A DNA stretch of 44,815 bases, from NCBI GenBank assembly GCA_003244185.1, contig QHBT01000014.1:1-44815 (forward strand). Reading direction: 5' to 3'. This document shows, piece after piece, positions 42,657 through 44,815 of the stretch. The position numbers and the translations under genes were made by a program. The notes under the pieces were generated by a model. It was not told where the DNA came from, did not search any database, and saw nothing but the letters and a program-made list of their open reading frames with translations. Within the stretch, counting starts at the first letter, position 1. Every line of letters begins with the position of its first letter. Source of the DNA: Candidatus Dormiibacter spiritus. Lineage in GTDB: Bacteria > Chloroflexota > Dormibacteria > Dormibacterales > Dormibacteraceae.

Positions 42657-43549
42657 GCGGACTCAGGGTGGGCGGGGTCGAGCTGCGCTCGCCGGTGCTG
42701 GCGGCGAGCGGCACGTTCGGCTATGGCACCGAGGTTCCGCTCTGCGATCGTCCCCGGCTGGGCGGCATGGTGTCGAAGGGGATCTTCCTGCAGCCGCGGC
42801 CGGGGACCCCACCGCCGCGGATCGTGGAGACGCCGAGCGGGATGCTGAACGCGATAGGCCTGCAGGGACCTGGCGTGGAGGCGCTCATCCGCGATTACTG
42901 CCCGCTCTGGGCGGAGTGGGATTTCCCGGTGCTGGTCAACATCAACGGTGAGTCGGTCGACGAGTACGCCGAGCTGGCGGCGCGGCTGGACGGAGTGCCT
43001 GGAGTGAGCGGCTTGGAGATCAACATCAGCTGCCCCAACGTGCGCGAGGGAGGCATGTTCTTCGGCAAGGACCCGGCGCAAGCGGCCGCGGTCACCGCGG
43101 CTGTTCGGCGTTCGACGCGGCTGCCGGTCTGGGTCAAGCTCACTCCCGCCGTCTCCGATCTCGCGGAGGTGGCCCGCGCCTGCGAGAGCGCCGGTGCGGA
43201 CGCGCTCTGCGCCATCAACACCTTGGTGGGCATGTCCTTCGACCTCGGCACCGGCCGGCCGCGCCTGGCCTTCGGCACCGGCGGCCTCTCGGGCCCGGCC
43301 ATCCGCCCGATCGCCGTGCACCTCGCCCACCAAGCGGCGCAGTCGGTGGCGATTCCGGTGATCGGCATCGGCGGCATAGGCGGCGCCGAGGACGCGCTTG
43401 AATTTCTCTACGCCGGCTGCCAGGCAGTGCAGATCGGCACCGCCACCTTCATCGATCCCAACGCGATCGGAAAGACTATGGAGGCACTTGAAGCTCTGGA
43501 CTGGCGCCGCCTGGTCGAGGGCACCCGGGCAGCCATTTCCAGTGGCTGA
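42653..43549 (+). CDS. pyrD: Dihydroorotate dehydrogenase, class 1B
   Basis: PyrD oxidises dihydroorotate to orotate. The FMN barrel is complete in 298 residues: SPVLAASGTFGYG, NAIGLQGPGVEALI, VNINGESVDEYAELAARLDG, the catalytic-Cys region LEINISCPNVREGG, WVKLTPAVSDLAEVARACES, GLSGPAIRPIAV and IPVIGIGGIGGAEDALEFLY. With pyrK it forms the NAD-linked type 1B enzyme. GTG start at 42653 within the pyrK stop. Last gene of the pyr operon here; pyrC, pyrE and pyrF are absent. Confidence 0.94.
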   Translation: MSGLRVGGVELRSPVLAASGTFGYGTEVPLCDRPRLGGMVSKGIFLQPRPGTPPPRIVETPSGMLNAIGLQGPGVEALIRDYCPLWAEWDFPVLVNINGESVDEYAELAARLDGVPGVSGLEINISCPNVREGGMFFGKDPAQAAAVTAAVRRSTRLPVWVKLTPAVSDLAEVARACESAGADALCAINTLVGMSFDLGTGRPRLAFGTGGLSGPAIRPIAVHLAHQAAQSVAIPVIGIGGIGGAEDALEFLYAGCQAVQIGTATFIDPNAIGKTMEALEALDWRRLVEGTRAAISSG

Positions 43550-43619
43550 CGCACACCGAGGGTTCGCGGGAATCTAACGGCGCCATGTCGCGCGCCCCTG
43601 GGTTAGCATCTTGGGCGCC

Positions 43620-44797
43620 GTGGACGACTTCGAGGGCGTCTCTCGGGGACGCACCCGCCGCGCACTCGGCCTGATCGCCATCGGTCTAGCGCTGGCGCTG
43701 GTGGGCGGCATCGTGTACTTACGACCCTTCGCCAGAGCGCCCGCGGAGACGCCCGCGCCAACCCCGGGCGGCCACTTCAACCTGCCGGCCGACATGCAGT
43801 GGCTCTCGGGCGCTGAAGGTTGGCTTGTCTACAACGACGGTCAGAACCAGAGCACTCTCTTCCACACGCAAGATGCCGGGCGGCACTGGCAGAGAAACTT
43901 CCTGGTTTCCAATGGCCATGCCGCGGGGCTCAGGTTCTTCGACAGCCGCCGCGGTGTGCTCCCCATCTACGGAGAAGCCGGGGGAGTACGCGTCCTGCAG
44001 ACGGAAGATGGCGGCCGCTCCTGGCGGCCGGTCCCTCTGCCCAGCTTGGTGAGCACGCGGGCGTCGAGTTCAGCGACGCCCTGCATGCCTGGCTTACTCA
44101 GTGGGCGACGCAGGCCTCCCCGGCCGGTGTTCCAACCTTCGAGCTGTATCGCACAGCCGACCTCGGCCAGCACTGGCAGCGATTCCCGAATGCAGCGTTG
44201 AACGGCCTGCCGGGACCAGCTTCCCGACCGCCCGTTTTCGCCAGCGCTCAGGACGGCTGGGTCCAGGTCGGCGCCCAGCTCTACGCCAGCCATGATGGCG
44301 GAGACTCCTGGCAGGTAGACAGCCTGGAGCTTCCGGCCGGCGGCAGCGTGGTTCTCGTCCAGGCCGTTGTCTCGCCGGGCGGCTGGGCGGCGCTGATCTT
44401 TGAAGGCGCCACCCCCAGCGGGCAGGTGCCTCACGGCGTCGAGATCTGGGTTGCCGCCTCGACCGGGGGCGGAGGGATGTGGCAGCCATCGGTGCAGACG
44501 CCGGAGATCCAGAGCCCGGACGCAGCGAACTGGTACCCGCCGCGCTTCAGCGACGCCCGCCACGCCTGGCTGACGGTGGGCCCTGATATGTACACAACAG
44601 CCGACTCGGGCCGCACCTGGAACCGGCGGAACATGCCGCCCGGCGCTTCCTGCCTGGACGTGACCCCGGTGACCGCCAGCACAGCCTGGTGCGCCGGTCG
44701 CACTCCCGCCGGCGCGTACCCGAACGGATCCCAGGTGCACCTCTACCGAACAGTTGACGGTGGGCGCTACTGGAGCACCGTCGACCCGCCGATCTAG
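43620..44797 (+). pseudogene. Membrane-anchored Asp-box/YCF48-like beta-propeller protein, frameshifted
   Basis: An N-terminal transmembrane anchor (LGLIAIGLALALVGGIVYL) is followed by six Asp-box repeats (S/T-x-D-x-G-x-x-W): TQDAGRHW, TEDGGRSW, TADLGQHW, SHDGGDSW, TADSGRTW and TVDGGRYW. The first two are in one frame and the last four in another; the switch is at about 44040 within CTGCCCAG, where one more C would restore SWRPVPLP followed by QLGEHAGVEF. One base lost from a C run could be a sequencing error, so the gene may be intact. Function unknown; such propellers occur in photosystem assembly factors and sialidases. Start GTG 43620 or TTG 43611. Confidence 0.65.
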
Positions 44798-44815
44798 AGT
44801 GAACGGCTCACAAGA

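Noticed and set aside
1..44815. CRISPR arrays, rRNA or tRNA genes
   Set aside because: No regularly spaced repeats, rRNA landmarks or cloverleaf-type sequences were noticed.

Overview
The window is a 44.8 kb piece of a GC-rich bacterial chromosome. The mix of genes points to a Chloroflexota / Candidatus Dormibacterota-like or deep actinobacterial-type lineage: GuaB3 instead of the usual GuaB, the two-gene glgC/GT4 glycogen pair typical of Actinobacteria, a class F-like sortase, Tat-exported ferritin-like proteins, a sigma factor paired with a giant beta-propeller anti-sigma-like protein, and Asp-box/YCF48-type proteins. The taxonomic call is an inference; there is no rRNA in the window.

Layout. 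1-2.7 kb: an SIS-domain sugar isomerase missing its N-terminus, a D,D-carboxypeptidase and a DUF4332-like protein. 2.7-7.3 kb: guaB3, guaA, purD, purE. 7.3-11.2 kb: a two-subunit pyruvate carboxylase (pycB, pycA) and a Nudix hydrolase. 11.2-15.25 kb: an island of decaying accessory genes (VOC, GNAT, NTF2-like, TetR and aminoglycoside-phosphotransferase-like remnants, with frameshifts, a deletion and a 63-bp microinversion) around an intact cupin, a DHFR-like protein and a small membrane protein. 15.27-17.83 kb: a minus-strand cell-envelope operon of two Tat ferritin-like proteins, a sortase and a cupredoxin lipoprotein. 18.0-20.5 kb: glycogen synthesis (glgC, GT4 synthase). 20.5-23.2 kb: sigma factor and its membrane partner. 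23.46-33.5 kb: a tightly overlapping purine operon purB-purC-purS-purQ-purL-purF-purM-purN-purH. 33.6-36.0 kb: LapA-like protein, a small Cys4 protein and an ABC transporter pair on the other strand. 36.05-43.55 kb: pyrimidine operon pyrB-pyrR-carAB-pyrK-pyrD with a PyrR-binding hairpin over the pyrB ribosome binding site, and carA and carB fused into one gene. 43.6-44.8 kb: a frameshifted Asp-box beta-propeller protein.

Together the genes encode all steps from PRPP to IMP (except a separate PurK), IMP to GMP, and most of the de novo UMP pathway (pyrC, pyrE and pyrF are not in the window). Pyruvate carboxylase can feed oxaloacetate/aspartate to both pathways.

The points I find most worth attention: (1) a possible slip-switch in which a C8 tract sits exactly between an LPXTG-like motif and the membrane anchor of a ferritin-like protein next to a sortase; (2) several genes with no ATG/GTG/TTG available, best seen in purE, where a strong Shine-Dalgarno precedes ATC; (3) the PyrR hairpin that sequesters the pyrB Shine-Dalgarno; (4) the bacterial CarA-CarB fusion; (5) a perfect 13-bp hairpin at the purQ/purL junction; (6) the pseudogene island with a microinversion; and (7) a strong context bias of the rare ATA codon.
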